Shown here one piece after another: positions 30,122 to 44,185 of a DNA stretch of 64,000 bases (the first letter of the stretch is position 1; each line of letters opens with the position of its first letter). Origin of the DNA: Dirofilaria immitis. Lineage: Eukaryota; Nematoda; Chromadorea; Rhabditida; Onchocercidae. The notes below the pieces were generated by a model. It searched no databases, was not told where the DNA came from, and saw only the letters and a program-made list of their open reading frames with translations. The translations under genes and the position numbers were made by a program. The DNA is taken from contig JAKNDB010000086.1 in assembly GCA_024305405.1 (NCBI GenBank), positions 1,239,001 to 1,303,000 of the forward strand. The letters run 5' to 3'.

Positions 30122-31478
30122 TAATCGTCTCGTTACTACAGACAAGTCTGAAATCTTTGGAAATCTCTGTGAATATAATAAAGAATTGATAGTATATAAG
30201 AACTCTTCTAAAATATCGAATTCTTTCATTATTCTCAACAAAATAAACTATTTCGTATGCTCCCTCACCCAATAGTGCCAGTATATAGAGTGACCGCAAG
30301 CAAAAAGACCTCAGCTTTAAATCAGTGAACGATCATTTCGAAAAAGCGTAAATCGCAGTGCTTCTTGCTCTGAGCTTCTTTTCGGGATAAGAAGTCGTGC
30401 TAATATTGATGTTCTTATTGATGTCTCCAGGGGTATACTAATGAAAACTGGAAATATAAAAAGGTGGGAACTCGATATTGCGTTTCTAAACAGGTAAACC
30501 CAAAAAGATGGATCAAAAAAATTTAATAAAATGAATCCAACAATGAAGCAAAGATGCAAGATCACTGTATTAACTCGTCATTGTACAGGACGTAAAGACG
30601 ATGAATGAATGAAGCAATGACAAATAACGCTGAAAATTCGAATATCTCGCCTAATGTTGCATTTGTCATTGCGCGCATATATGTCAATTTAATTTGAGTA
30701 AACTGAGAAAACATTTAAGACAATGAATTTTCTGGACGAAACACAAACGACTCAAACGAGAAAATTTTTCCCTATATCCGCTCTTTCCAATTCAGTTTTC
30801 TCACGTTCTTCCAACAGCAAATTATTTAGAAAAAATATTATGCATCGATTTGAATAGCAGCAACTTAACCCAATGTAAAATCATATCCGATAAGTATCGC
30901 ATGATAATTTCAAATAATTATGCAAATATCGTGCTGAAGCAGTTCTCAGAAGACTGCAATACTATTGGTCTTTGCAAACATCAAGACAAATGTTAAATTG
31001 AAAGAAAAAAAAATGATTTGCAACTGTCAGGCAGTTCGGATAAATATGCCAGAAAACAATTACAAGAAAATGAAAATAAACGAAAGAAATGGTTCAGAAA
31101 TGAAATGACAATATGAATCGATTGGTGGAGGTATGATTGATTACCACACCGGATTTTACATCTCGAATATACACACATACACGAGCCCAGAGAGGCAAAA
31201 TATTTTGTACGCAAACACAATATTAAAAATAGGTCTGGCAGCTAATAAACAAGAAAAATTGACTTATTGTTAAACTGATACTTCAGTTATCTAAACGGTA
31301 TACAAAAATACCATTGAAGGCAAGTGGATTCCAAGAAGCCTATGAAGATTATCCTTTCTTCAGAAAGTTTTCAGAAAGACATAAAAGATGACACAGTAAC
31401 TTTTATACAAACAATTTCAAACTCGTCCTTAACATAATCTAGCATATTCTATGCAAATGACGAAAACTTCAAATATTA
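30122..31478. other. Intergenic region between SETD2-like 3' end and MUS81 5' end
   Basis: Both flanking genes are on the minus strand. The part near 30122-30300 may be 5' UTR of MUS81, since an acceptor-like CTGTAG precedes its start codon. Otherwise I see only AT-rich sequence with short chance open frames. Confidence 0.5.
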
Positions 31479-34400
31479 TCAGTAAGAATTGTGAATTTTA
31501 TTTTTTCGCGAGTATTGACCATCACCAAGCCGTGCCAGATATTCCGCCACGAACTTCCGTGCTTTATCTCGCACTGATTCTGTGACTTTAAGCTCCGTCT
31601 CACCAACTCTCTTCAATTCTTTCTCTAGTATCGTATGTGTCAGCTGTAAAATCATAACTTAATCTAAAAGGATTAGTTTCGTCATTTGTGAATATATGTA
31701 AACGACTCAAAAACTAAAAACCATAAGTTTCTATTAAGCAATGAAAGAAAAAATACGAAGCCAATTCATAATCTAAAGATTAACATTGTTGATATTCAAA
31801 GCTAACTGCAATTTTTAAAAAAGATACAAGATATTGCTACATCAAACTGCCCTACATAATCGGAAAAGTTAAAAACAAGTATGGATTTAAGAACGAAACC
31901 ATCCGTGCTACATGCTCTTAAGCACGCGATATTTCTCTATCAATGGTTGCACTTTTTCACCGTGCATAGGATTGTTCGACACATGAATTTTCGATGCTAT
32001 ATAACAAAACAATAAATGTTGACAGTCTAAGGTAAATTAGCCGATAAAAATTCATTCTAAAACGGATAATTCTATCCATCAGACCAAAAAATAAATAAGC
32101 TTCTCAAATAGAGTGATATAAAAAGTACTCAACATCTTGGTATTTGATATCAAGTTCAAGACCATATTATAGCAATTTTTATAATTAAATATCTTGCTTT
32201 TATTAATATCTTTTCTTTTGCAGTTTAAATCATTATGCTCTATGTTACAGATGCATAAATATCGCACGACGAATATTTCACGATCAGTCGTTTTAAAACA
32301 GGTTAAACTCATAATAAATGGAATCCACAGACCATAAATTCCCTAATCATGAAAAACTGTAATCTCAAATCCATCTCACTAATAAAAGTAACTTGAAAAT
32401 CCAAATAAGTCTTACTTTCCGTAAAACATATTTATAATCATCAGAGGATGCAAACTTCAGCTTTCGAATTGGTTCCAGCATTCCGCCAACATATTTAACT
32501 ATCTCTACTTTAAATGTCGCACGCGTATCAATACGATCCGTTGTAGTATCAGCAGAAGCATTTCCACCTTCCGATTCATCGGGCAAAGTCCAGACAGATT
32601 CTCTAAAAACATTACAAATATATAGTTTTAAGAAAGAACAAAATTGTCATATTCGGTTTTTCATTGTTGTACTTATGGTTAATAAACATAAAAACTTGTA
32701 GCGCAATATACATGCAAAGAAATTGAAATAAAGATTTTTCAAATGCCTATCGCTAATGAATTCATTGTTATTCTTTACAAAATAGTGAATGGTAAAACCA
32801 GAGATGTTTCTGAATTTGGTAACAATAGAGATACGAATGTCAGCACAATTTTTTATAAACGAAACAAATAACTATAGTTAAAATGCAGAAACGAAAACGA
32901 ATGATTTTTTTAACAATTTCCGAAAAGCGTAAGAATATAATGTATTCATTATACCTTGTTTCTTTATTGTAATAATAAACAGCTCCTTCCTCCGTTGTAG
33001 CTTGTATCCATAAGGATTGTTTAGTTTGTGAAGGTGGAGGGGTGGAGGCATACTATTCATGTCATTTGATTCTTGTGCAACTCCTTTCTGTACCTCTTGC
33101 AAATGTTTTCTGATTTCTGCTCGTTTTCCTTTAAGCATTATCAAATGCTGAAATACTTTTATTAATTGACAGTTTGAATTCGCATATGTTGAAAATTTGC
33201 AAGATTGTAAGTATCAATAACATAGTTGAAAAGAACCAACTTTCTCGAGCATTTCTATATCTTCATCTGTCGGATTCTCCACATCAATCGGACCAATTAT
33301 AAGCATATTTGGATTTTCCTCAGGCGTTTTCGGTTGTTTCGGTGGTGGCGGAGAGGGCGCTTCTAAGATATTCGTCATTTCTCTCGCATTCTGCAGGGAC
33401 TAAATTGATTACAAAATCCAAAGAGTGTACAAAAACAAAATTGCTGAAGCGAACTTAAAAAAATTTACTCGGATCATTAATAACAGCAAAACAGACTGAA
33501 ATAAGCTCTTGTCGATAATAAATCATTGTAATTACCTGCGGAGTTAGTGCACACGGTAACATTCCCATCATCGAATACTGCTGCTGTTGATAGTAATCAA
33601 TAAATTGTTGGTAAGCAGCAGAGGATGGATCGTATTTTGCATACACAGTGTTCCAGTCAAAAAATTCTGGGAATGAATGTTCATCGTATAAAAATTTACT
33701 GAATCTGGTAAACCGGCAGCAAATAATGCTTCCGGAAGAAGTTTTGGCGGTGGGGAGCATAGGAATCACAATCTGCAGCATATAATTCATACATTGAACT
33801 TGGATTTCTTTCACCAACAATATCAAACCGCGAATGACGTTTCCTTGGTCTGTTTTCTCTTTCATCATCTTCATTAATGCGAGATGAGTCAAATGTAGTT
33901 ACTGGTGACTGCTTGAAATCCTTGTTCTCGAGATGCGTCAAATCTTTGACAAAGATTGGTAAATCAGCTAAAACATATCAATTTCACCATACTAAAAAAA
34001 AAGTTCTCTGTTAAAACTAATTGAATTTTATATTTCACGTCATATGTGGTGATACATATTTCGAAATACAGCAGTGCTGCACAATAACCAAAGTTTTTTT
34101 TTGATGAATAATAAGAGATGCAAAATAGAATAAAATATGAAGTATGTGAACATATACATCTTTGTATGATTCAAAAAAAATCACTTTTGGGAAGACGGCG
34201 CCGGTCAAAGCATCGCTTTTGGGCGGTGGTCCAAATCCACTTAATCTCCACAAAGTACTGCCATCATCCTTTTATCCACTATAACTCGTTTGCTTTTTTC
34301 ATCTTCATCAGTCTTCTAAATTGTAAGCAAAACATGTGCGACTACGTAGTAGGCATAAGAGTCAGAAATATATGTCTTTGAAAATTTAAAAAAAAAAGGA

Positions 34401-37400
34401 AAACAGAAACCTACCCGCACATAACGACTGATATCATGCTGAGCTGGAACAGGATCTGTGCGTTCCCGACGTGGAATTCGATATTCTTCTCGCAAATCGC
34501 TCCACTTAAATCGTATGTTATAAAAATACATAGCTTGGAAATAGATACAAAAAGAATACATACACATACGATACCAAAATATTTCATATGATCAACCTTT
34601 CCCATCAATTTCGCCGCTTTTGTAACCATCTCGTAATGCAAACATTCTATTACAAAATCCGGGTCTTTTGATAATGTTGAAGCTGAATATTTGGAAGTAG
34701 AAGGCATATCACAACAAGCTGCATCTACTAATTTCCTAACAACATCTTCCACAATTTCGTCTACCGGACCTTTCTGTAAAGTGAATAGTTCTTGTAAATA
34801 AAGCATAAAACGACAGTGCATACGATATATACATATATATTCTGTGTATGGAAAAGACAAAAAACGTAGAAAAAAATGATAAAAACTGAAGACTCACTTT
34901 GCTAGCGATTTTCTCTACAGTTGAAGCTAAATGACTATCGATTATTTGGTTCCTATTCATAATAGGCATAACATCCAGCAAATCGAGAGATTTGATTTGC
35001 AATTGCAGAACAGACTGCTCATCATCAATCGGATAATCGGTAGCTAGGAAAACATATAAAAGCCTCAGACCTGCAAGTAACAAGCTTTAATTATGTCTCA
35101 TCAGATAGTGTTTCGAATTTTGGATCAAAACACAAATTATGAGCAAAACAGATTTTGATTTGAAGTATAACCAACAAAGCGAACCACTTTCTTGAATAAA
35201 AAGGCGTAATACATCAGGATGTGCAAATCGGATACATTGTATTAGGGATGAACGCTGTGGTGCTTGTTCTACTTGCACCATTAATCTGACGAGATCACGA
35301 ACTTGAGTACGGTTTCGAGGTGGTCCTCGAGACAAAGCATTTATTATTGCCTAAAAAATGTTACTATAATATTTAAACAATCGAAAAAATAAATTCATTA
35401 GAAACTGAATTATATAATGCAATAAATACAAAAATACTTTATTGCAGCGTTGAGCTGATGACTGCCTTCTTTTCTTTTTCGTAATATGGAAATTTTTTCT
35501 TTTTTCTAATTTCAACTTTCGTTTGGCCAATGGAACTTCATCATCCGTTTCACTTCCTTCAACTTCATCGCTGGCTTTATCCTCTTCCCCTTCTTCGCTT
35601 TCACTGTTATCACCTATTCGACCTCGACAATTTGCAGCACCACAAAAGCATCGTTGCGCCTTTCGCCTAAACTCAACCAACTTCCAAATATCGTAACTTG
35701 AATTTTATCTTGCAAATTAAAAAACATCCTCATTGAAGCGTTCATCTAGATCGTTAAGCTATATAAGACACTCTAGTATTATTATTACTTTCTAAAATAG
35801 TATGCAAAAATGTGAAATAAGATCTCACTTCATACTAGTGTTAGAGTTTTAATAATCATTACAAAAGATACTTAATATTGTTTGTAGGAATTAGTAATAA
35901 TAATATAAAATATGAAGTGACAAATTACCCGTAGCGCTCAAGTTGATAATCAAAAACGATTTCTTCTCCTAAGGTAATTGGCTTGATCGCGAAGAAGCCT
36001 ACTCGTAATTGACGGTCAACTGTCCACTGCAATTAATTTTTTTTTTAAATAACAAATTTCCATAAAATACTCATCAAAATCCGCCTACACAATATTCATC
36101 AAAATTTTATTGCTTGTTTAATGTACTTTTTAAACATATTCATCTAAGCAAATTATAATCTATATTGTAAAAATAATCAAAGCTGTAGCTATAACTTATC
36201 AAAGACGAAATGCAATCTTTAGCTCAAATTTCTACTAGTATGATAATCAAACGATTTGTTTCGTCGACATTTCCCTCAAAAACATTTTCATGAATTTAAC
36301 AAACAAGAAATATTTTGAAATCAGTAGTAAACAATGTGTTTAAAATCAAATCGATAAAATTGTAATACGATGCAAGTTAAGGAAGCGATACACCAGACGA
36401 AATAGATTTTTCGAATATAAAAAAATGGATGACCTTACAAAAAACATACAGTAGTTAAAGTCCTTAAAATTCAACCAGCCCTATAACTAACCTACAGCTA
36501 CTCATTTTAAAAGTTATCTTGGTAAATTACAGTTGTCTCGATACAGTTGTGCATTTCAGCATATTATTTCGATCGCCTTTTCGCAGAATCCACAGCAAGC
36601 GCATTTCAGGAAAACTCACCAACTTTGGCATTGCACTTCGGTACTCGACAACTGTAATTTAAAAAGACAATTCACAATTTTCTTATGCTACTAGGTTTCT
36701 TTAATGAATGCTTCAAAGAAAAAAGAATTCAAATTGCAATTCGATGATTATTTGGAAAACAAATTTTATAATCCCTATGAGTCAACATTCCTTACAGACA
36801 AATAAAACAGAAATGGAAGACAAAAACACTAAGCTGGATGAATCACAATGCAAACCAAAACAAAGAAATAATACGTACCTTCTGACTTTCACAATTTGGA
36901 TCACAAGAATGATTTATGAATCGTGAAACATTCCCTTTGCAGTTGCATCTATCACAGCACCGTTCTTTAGCGCCATAAGATAATGATGCACGTGTTTCGG
37001 ATCTTTACCATATCTGGAAATTCAGAAAGTTTTTCTTTGAACACCGGTAATAGCTGAGAATCATCCTTCCTCTTTTTTTCCCAATATATTTCGGAAACAA
37101 ACAACCTTCTTCCACGACGTATCATTTCCTCAGCATCAATAACTTCACCAACGTATTCAATAATGAAACGGCCGCTGAAAATTTCAGAATATTCTGATGT
37201 GTTTCCTAACTTCGAGAAAAATAAATCTCCAGGACTGCTGATACAACAAAAATAATGCTTACTAAAAGAATCTGGTAAAACATACGGCTCAAGTGGTTCC
37301 GCAGCTCTCAATCCCCAACCTTTTACACCTGCATTGAATACTTCCACTTTCGCATACTGTTTCTGGAAATTACTAAGGATGAAAGATTTCAATTCATTTT

Positions 37401-39429
37401 AAATTTTTTCTGGACTTAAGAATTCAACCAACCAAGAATTTTGTATATCTGCATAACTAACATTGTGAAAACGCCTATTTGCGCATCCCATTCCACTTGG
37501 ACAGCGTGATCCACATTCCGTATAGAGTTCTCGATTAATGCAACCGGAACTGCAACCGCGACTTTCTGCTATTTCCTCCGATGTTGGTTCACAGAAACAA
37601 CGCACAACCTATAGTAAATGATCTGCTTGCAATCTCATTTCTCAAAAAATAGAAGTAGAGGTAAATATAACTTAAAAATTACGAATTAGTACAGAAGAGA
37701 ATATTGAAATCATCGTCCGAGTAAATTTCGAAAAAACTTCAATTGAAGTTCAGAAAATTTTTACCTACCTTAGCCTCTTTAATCAGGCTTTCGTCGCAAA
37801 GTATAATATTTTCATCCAACTGTTCATAGTTTGAAGGTTGACTGACTAACTTCTGCGGAATGGAAGAAATTTGCAACACTGATTCATGATCTCCTCATTT
37901 TTATTTGAAGTCAACCTGGCTTCTACTACCAGAGACTCGTCGTTTGCAGAACCAGTCAAATTAGCATTTATAACACCAACGCTTTTTGAATAATTTTCCT
38001 GTTCTTCAGTAGTTTGTAAATTGCCAAGATCTAATGAAAGAAGCGTTTTGGGAGTAGAATTGAAAGAATACATGGAAACCGATGTTGCTGATGAAGCGGA
38101 AGATGGTGAAGAATCTTGCTCATCTTCTCTATTTGTTCCAGTTTTTGAAACATCCATGTTCCATTGTTGTTGAAGAGAAGATATTAATTCCGGAGATGAT
38201 TTCGTTTCCTTTAAGTGAAGCTCTTGTGAAAAATGCGTTGCAAACCACGACGTAACTGTTTTTTGAACATTTGTTTCTTTAGTTGCCTCACTTCCATCAT
38301 CCATAATAGTTACTTTTCCTAAATCGTGATTACATTGAAGTTTTGAACATGACAATACGGTTTCCGAAATATTACTCCAGTTTGATCTCAAATTTTCGTT
38401 TGATATTGACTGTTCTTCATTTGCTTCCTCACTTGCTTCCTGCGGTGCTATATTTTGCTTTACATTTTGATTTTCCAAACACTTCATTTTATGCATTACA
38501 TAATCTGATTGATCCTGTGTGGATAGCAGAGTAGCATTATTTTGTGAATGAAAATTCGATTTCAACTCCAGAGAGCACGGTGGAAGGCCTATTTCTCTAT
38601 GATCTGCGTGACGTTGAAATAAAAGCTCGGGATGAATTGAACCTTTGTCTGCATCAAAATTTAGGCTTCCACTGGCAGTTCTTGTATCCAGTGAAGTTTT
38701 CGCATATCTCAATACTGACTTCGATTGTTTTCCAGGATGCAGGTTCGATAATTCGTGTCTCTCAACATCCGGCTCCCAAATTTTTACATCTCCGGTAAGG
38801 AGTTCTTTTGGTGTTTTGGTGAACTTCCATTTAATTATTACTTTTTCCTTGTCCGACGTAGTTTCGGAATCATGCTTATCCTCTGAAATACGAGATAAAA
38901 GCGAACAATCAGCACTATCATTCAATTCCGATGGTTCGGGCGGCAAAGCTATATCATAAGGATTACATGGGAGTGCTATTTTATCCAGCGATAGGTTAAT
39001 ATGGTTACCAATTTCATCCTCATGCTCCGTGGCAATGAATGTCTTAGCATTCTTAGCATATTTTTCTATTTTGATACCGGGAATTTTTAATGCAGCTGTT
39101 TCATTTGTAAAAATTTTTTCATTTTCATTTTCATTAATTGTTTTATTATAAGCTCCATTACGCGCTCCATCCAAACCAGTAGAACATTTTTTCACAATGG
39201 TTTCATTTGTATTCGATGCCAAAGCATCATTTAATGGTATGCAGAATGGTGCTCCCACATCCCATCTTGAGGGTCTTTTCAATTCTAAACTCGCAACATT
39301 TTCTTGAGCATGTATATTGATTCCAATCGTCTCCGGCTCTTCATTTTCCACATCTCTTTGCGTAGCAAAATTTGCCGGTTTTTCCATTTCCGAAACAATT
39401 TCGTATTCGTCTTTTTCATCGACATCCAT
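31479..39429 (-). CDS. SETD2: Histone H3K36 methyltransferase, SETD2/MET-1 type
   Basis: Exons: 39429-37769, 37608-37462, 37362-37286, 37174-37106, 37013-36879, 36026-35929, 35666-35438, 35350-35185, 35070-34898, 34773-34597, 34504-34415, 34315-34185, 33967-33536, 33399-33241, 33147-32955, 32602-32416, 31643-31479. The enzyme trimethylates H3K36 behind elongating RNA polymerase II. The first exon gives about 550 mostly disordered residues. Then come AWS (VRCFCEPTSEE, ECGSRCPSGMGCANRRF), SET (KGWGLRAAEPLEP, EYVGEVIDAEE, HVHHYLMALKNGAVID, FINHSCDPNCE, FDYQLERYG) and post-SET (CFCGAANCRGRIG). A WW domain (LWIQATTEEGAVYYYNKET, joined to ESVWTLPDE) and an SRI domain (KVEIVKYVGGMLEPIRKL, LGDGQYSRK) complete the SETD2 layout. 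At least six one-base losses break the frame: about 37868-37876, 36931-36932, 34270-34273, 33752-33755, 33690-33694, 33039-33042; intron phase suggests another near 34185-34188. Confidence 0.93.
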
Positions 39430-42400
39430 ATCGACCTAGAAAAATTTTGATTCGAGAAATTTGCAAAAGGTTAGCAAGTTAAATTTTTTAAAAAAGATAT
39501 TCAGTATGATAGAATGTCAACAATTATTTAATCATTTTTAACTATATATGCACACATATAAGTTACTGCGAAAATATTACTGCTATATTTTCTCTTTTAA
39601 CAGTTTTCAAAAACTAAAGAAAATTTTTCAATATTTCAATATTTCTCTATCTCAATTATTGACTAGTGATAAAAATCTGGACTAATTACTTTTAATCATT
39701 TAATAATAACTTATGCATAATATACGCATATTTGTAAGACACTAAAAATCAAAGGCATAATCAACATAAAATTGATATTACTCACATTTTCTAAGAATCC
39801 TAATAAATGAGCCAAGATCATGTTGATTACGCTTTTTCAAGATAAATGTGCTAGCTGTCACACGCAACCGATAAGGTAACATAAAGAAAACTGACATCAA
39901 TAAGATAATATATATTAGCCTAGGATCTCAATTCTCACTCAAAAGAGATAAAGTCCTGAGATGCAGATCTAATTAGAAGCTTTTTAATCGCGGCAGTGAC
40001 CATACATACTTTGAAAGTTGGGATTATACTGTCCGACAAAATTACTTTATAGATGCTATATAAAGGAAATATTTTTAGAGGAAAATATAATTATTACTGA
40101 TTTAAGCATCCATGATAAAAGTCTATTTTTCTGATTATTATTTTATTTAGATTCTTTTATTATAAGTTTTTTCTCATAATAAAAATCTATTTTTATCAAA
40201 TAATATTCAAACTATAATCATTCTGATCTATTTATTCGTTATTCTTTAATAAATAATAGTAAAAACGTCTTTTGCAATGCTCCCACCATATGAATAATTT
40301 AACATATAAAAACTTATCACTTAAAAATTATAATAAAATCTAAAACTTCAGCCGATTTGAGGTTTCTTGTAAAATTTGGTCGAGGAAGCAGAGTTTTCTT
40401 CCTCTTGGTAATATTCATTCCTTTACAAAGAAATACTCTCTAAAATTTTGTACTGATTGTCATATTTTTGCATACAGAATATATATTCTGCTATTTCTCT
40501 TCATGTGCATCGATTATTAATAGAATTCATAAAAACTTTTCTACGTTAATTCCCGAAAAAGCTTACTATCTCAGTTGAATCCTTTTTGTCATCCGCTTCT
40601 TTCACTAGCCACCGTTGCTTCATTAATTTAATACTCATGTTTTGTTCAGAACAGAAGTAAAATAATAAATTATAAGGACATTTCCAATAAACCAACAAAT
40701 CCTGAAACAATCAAATCTTTGTTCATTTTTTTTTATTTATAAGATAACAATCGCATGCTACCGTTTCAACATAGTACTTTATTTAGTGATACCAAATCCA
40801 GAAAAATATGGAGCATATCAGGTCTATTTTTAATTGCATATTATTATACTGTTTAACTAAATAAAAAAATATTGATGAATGCGACTAATTTAAGCATACT
40901 TGAAAATACGAGAATTAAGAACCAAGACCAACAGTTAGTTGTTATTTCGAAGATTTATATACATTAAATATGAGAGACAACAAAACTTGCCTATCTTTTC
41001 TATAAGAAATAATAATAATTGCAAAACCTGCCACTTCTTTGAAACTCTGATTGAAAGAATTAGGTTTTCTTTTAAAATACAAGTGTATTCATGTTATAGT
41101 CTACGACACATTATCAAGTTCTTTAGAATTCCTACTAGTTTCTGCAATCTTAAAAAATTTCAAAATCCATATATTCCTAAAATCGAAAGGAAATATCCTT
41201 TAACATCGCTATCTAAAAAATAATTGATCTTTCTTACGGAATACACGAAAATCAATTTATCGCAAGTAAATACAGAAATAATTTCTCCACTACGGAATTT
41301 GAATGAGAACAGTATTCTAAAGACTTCCCGAATCTTTATAAACGGAAATAGGAGTATTCGTACTCATTTTTTCCTTGCACACGACATGAAGTGAAGGTGC
41401 AGGTGGGGCAAAGGCACTAATGCAACTAGACAACTTCAAATCAACAGCACATATCGATTGCTCTCTTCTCTCCATCTCTTCTCTGATGAGTATCTCTAAA
41501 TGTAACGTTGTCTTTCAGTTGCGTTCGAATCCTATTATACAGCTGGTCTTTTTCTCTCCAGTTATGTCCTGGAATAATATTGTGTAAATATCGAAGTAAA
41601 TTTAAGTAGCCAAGTTTATGTGCATAGTTTCTGATTCAAGTCTAGCATTAAACATAAGTGCAAGTGCAGTCGAATTTAAGACTTGTTTGCTTGCTCACTA
41701 CAAGAAGTACGAAGTTTTACTCGTAATTTTTGATTTTTAAAACTGTTCGTTAATGATCAAATATTGTTTTTATTTAACACTTATTAGTCGAAGTAACTAG
41801 AAGTTCGCTAACGATCAAAAACCTTAAATTCATTTTTAAGAAACAAAATCAACAGTAATCAACAGTAAAATGGATTTGTCTACAGTTTTGTATTCCACGA
41901 TCTTGAAAAACACAAGTTCACATTAATCCGATATTTACCACATCAAATCCATTTTACCGTTGATTTCAACAACCGTCCGGATATCGTCATTTCTGCATCA
42001 TGCCTTGCACTGATAGTGAACAATATACAAGCGTGTCCTACATATTCGTTTCTAGCGATTATTATTTTGTCTGCTTACTAAAGTGCGATAATTTTTGATT
42101 TGAGAGATATTAAAATAAGTGAGTTTAATTTATTACATTTCATATACTAAAGATAATTTAAAGATAAACGATAAAACAGATTGCAAACTTCCAACACTGT
42201 CTTTTAATAAATCTGATCGCAAACTTCGTTTGACATAAATACTAAATATTATGAAATTAAAAAATAGTTTAAAATACTGCAGTTGTAAATTCATATGTTA
42301 GAAAAATACTCCTTAAAACTCAAAGTCAAATCTTCCATTAAAATATGGCATTAAGCATGTCATTTATGTTATGTTTGGGAAGACTCAGATGAATCTTGTG

Positions 42401-43301
42401 AATAACAAACACACGTTCAGTAAGGGTATCAAAGATGCAGAGAGCAAAGATGCGCTGTTGTACTATAAACTTTGACAAGGAAAGGAAACCTTCTTTTGAG
42501 TCTTATGTAGACGATATCAAAACTGGTATAAAATAGAAAAATCGGAAGACGTGAGTACATATAATTTCTGCATGACATAACATCATATAATTTCTGCATG
42601 ACAGTGCGTAGATACTAACTTTGACGGAAATCATAATTCGCCTTGCATCAATAGCATAACCAATCGCCAGCGCTGATGGATTACCTACTGTCGAAAAAGA
42701 ATCGATTATAAAACCAAGAACATAAGACCTTCTTCGAAAAAACGCACAATGAAAAACTGTCGCCGCTACTTCAATTTTGATATTTCCGAAAATCCAAGAC
42801 TTCATAGTAATTAATAAGATTAAAATTTTTTCTCAGTTTTCTGAAAATAGATTTTGTCACAGTCACATGTTACCACACTCGTGACGCAAAAAGTATTCAG
42901 AAACTCTAGAAACGAAAGTAAAAAAACTTCCTGGAATATAGATCGTTCCTCATATTTGAAAAATCATACAGATACAAAATACCACAGCAACATTTAGCTA
43001 ATCGCCCAATATTATCTAGACTGTATGGTCTGAAAACCAACATCCCAATAAATTCAGTGTGAAATATATTAATTTTATCATCTTCTCGGAACCTCCGGTC
43101 GAAGAGAGAAAATATCGCAATAGAGATTGATCTTTAGGACTATCCATTCGCTATATCGATACTTCGGTTTTTCGGAATTATCGAGCTAGAATAAAAATTC
43201 TGTATGAACTAGAATAAAAAATTTTACGGACTTTAAGATACAGGTCAAAGAAACCCACAGCAACAAACACATCAATAGTTATACTGCAAAATTTTCATTT
43301 A
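39430..43301. other. Long intergenic region upstream of the SETD2-like gene
   Basis: About 3.9 kb, very AT-rich. Open frames at 40939-41223 (+) and 42503-42805 (-) show no recognisable family or good exon boundaries. A 26-base tandem duplication lies at 42558-42609. The left end should contain the SETD2-like 5' UTR and promoter. Confidence 0.5.
42558..42609. repeat. Tandem duplication, 26-base unit, two copies
   Basis: The string CATATAATTTCTGCATGACA occurs twice, at 42558 and 42584. Confidence 0.8.
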
Positions 43302-43615
43302 TTACTTCTCATCATTATCAATAATCAAAGCTTTTTCAGCTTTCAATCTAACATCCGAACACTCAACAAAACGAAGCTGTTTTTCTTCTATCTTGAAAAT
43401 CATATCAGTGCCTATAACGCAATTCCATTCAGTTGTGAAGAGAGAATTTGAGATTTGTAATATAGGATTTTCCGTGTTACACCGACGTATAGAACTGTCA
43501 CTTCGATTCAAAGCTTGTCGCGCTGTGTTCACATCCATAATACCACCAATCTCTAATATCACTGTTTTCGATTCCCATCCTTCATCCTCTTCTATGGTTT
43601 TACTACCTTGTTTAT
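43302..43615 (-). CDS. GTF3C6: General transcription factor 3C polypeptide 6-like (TFIIIC subunit), 5' end unresolved
   Basis: The open exon reads EEDEGWESKTVILEIGGI, then NTENPILQISNSLF, EWNCVIGTDMIFKIEE and FVECSDVRLKAEKALI. This follows the pattern of the small TFIIIC subunit (Tau91/TFIIIC35 domain): a beta strand with acidic lead-in, the ERPILQ-like box, and a GT-VIFEE-like box. TFIIIC recruits TFIIIB and RNA polymerase III to tRNA genes. A TTTTTCAG acceptor precedes 43615, so at least one 5' exon is missing. The protein ends with an acidic IIDNDEK. The match rests on short motifs, so I am only fairly sure. Confidence 0.65.
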
Positions 43616-44020
43616 CTGAAAAATTCGTATTTTCTGCACACTTTTTGCCTGGAAACTCTTACTAAGAAATACTTCAAGTATTGCTATGTGATACATGAGC
43701 TTATACTTTCTTGCAAACAATAAATAATGAAATAATAGACCTTCTTCAAGAATTTCTTGCATCCCAACCGATTTTATTCGAATCAAAACTTTGTTTTCCG
43801 TTCGATCAAAAGCGTCACTGAAATCACGTTTAATTCCGAACTTACTGATTATTATCTGACTAGTATGACTGGTTTCTAAATCAGTTGAAATAAAGGACAC
43901 AAACTTGAAATTCTTGTTTAAAATAAGTGTACTCTTATTAGAACCAATAAAATGTTCGACTGAAATGATAATCTGGTTCAATAAAAAAAAAAAAAAAAAA
44001 AAGCGAATTGCTTCATTCAC
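43592..44020 (-). CDS. Unrecognised open reading frame upstream of GTF3C6-like gene
   Basis: An open frame of 142 codons on the minus strand. Its first part, including a run of phenylalanines, is read from a 20-base poly-A tract at 43983-44002 and is not credible. The remainder (ISKFGIKRDFSDAFDRTENK, SVGMQEILEEGLLFHYLLFA) looks more like protein than noise. I do not recognise a family. It overlaps the GTF3C6-like exon in another frame, so only the part above about 43690 could be an exon, perhaps of the same gene or of a separate small gene. Confidence 0.25.
   Translation of the reverse strand: MNEAIRFFFFFFLLNQIIISVEHFIGSNKSTLILNKNFKFVSFISTDLETSHTSQIIISKFGIKRDFSDAFDRTENKVLIRIKSVGMQEILEEGLLFHYLLFARKYKLMYHIAILEVFLSKSFQAKSVQKIRIFQINKVVKP
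43983..44002. repeat. Poly-A tract of 20 bases
   Basis: Twenty consecutive A on the plus strand. It could be a slipped homopolymer or the trace of a retroposed tail, but no retrocopy is visible next to it. Confidence 0.9.
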
Positions 44021-44185
44021 TGGAAATAAATGATGTATTTGAAGTAATTACTGATATATACTAGTCTACGTCATAGAGCAAAAAATAAAGAAATGGCTAA
44101 TCATTAATGATAAGTTTATTCATCCATAAAATTCAATAATTTGAAAATATTCCCCATAATTATTTTACAGTGGTAACTAATAAGA

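Noticed and set aside
41524..41536. GTTCGAATCC-like string resembling a tRNA T loop
   Set aside because: No matching acceptor, D or anticodon stems could be placed upstream.
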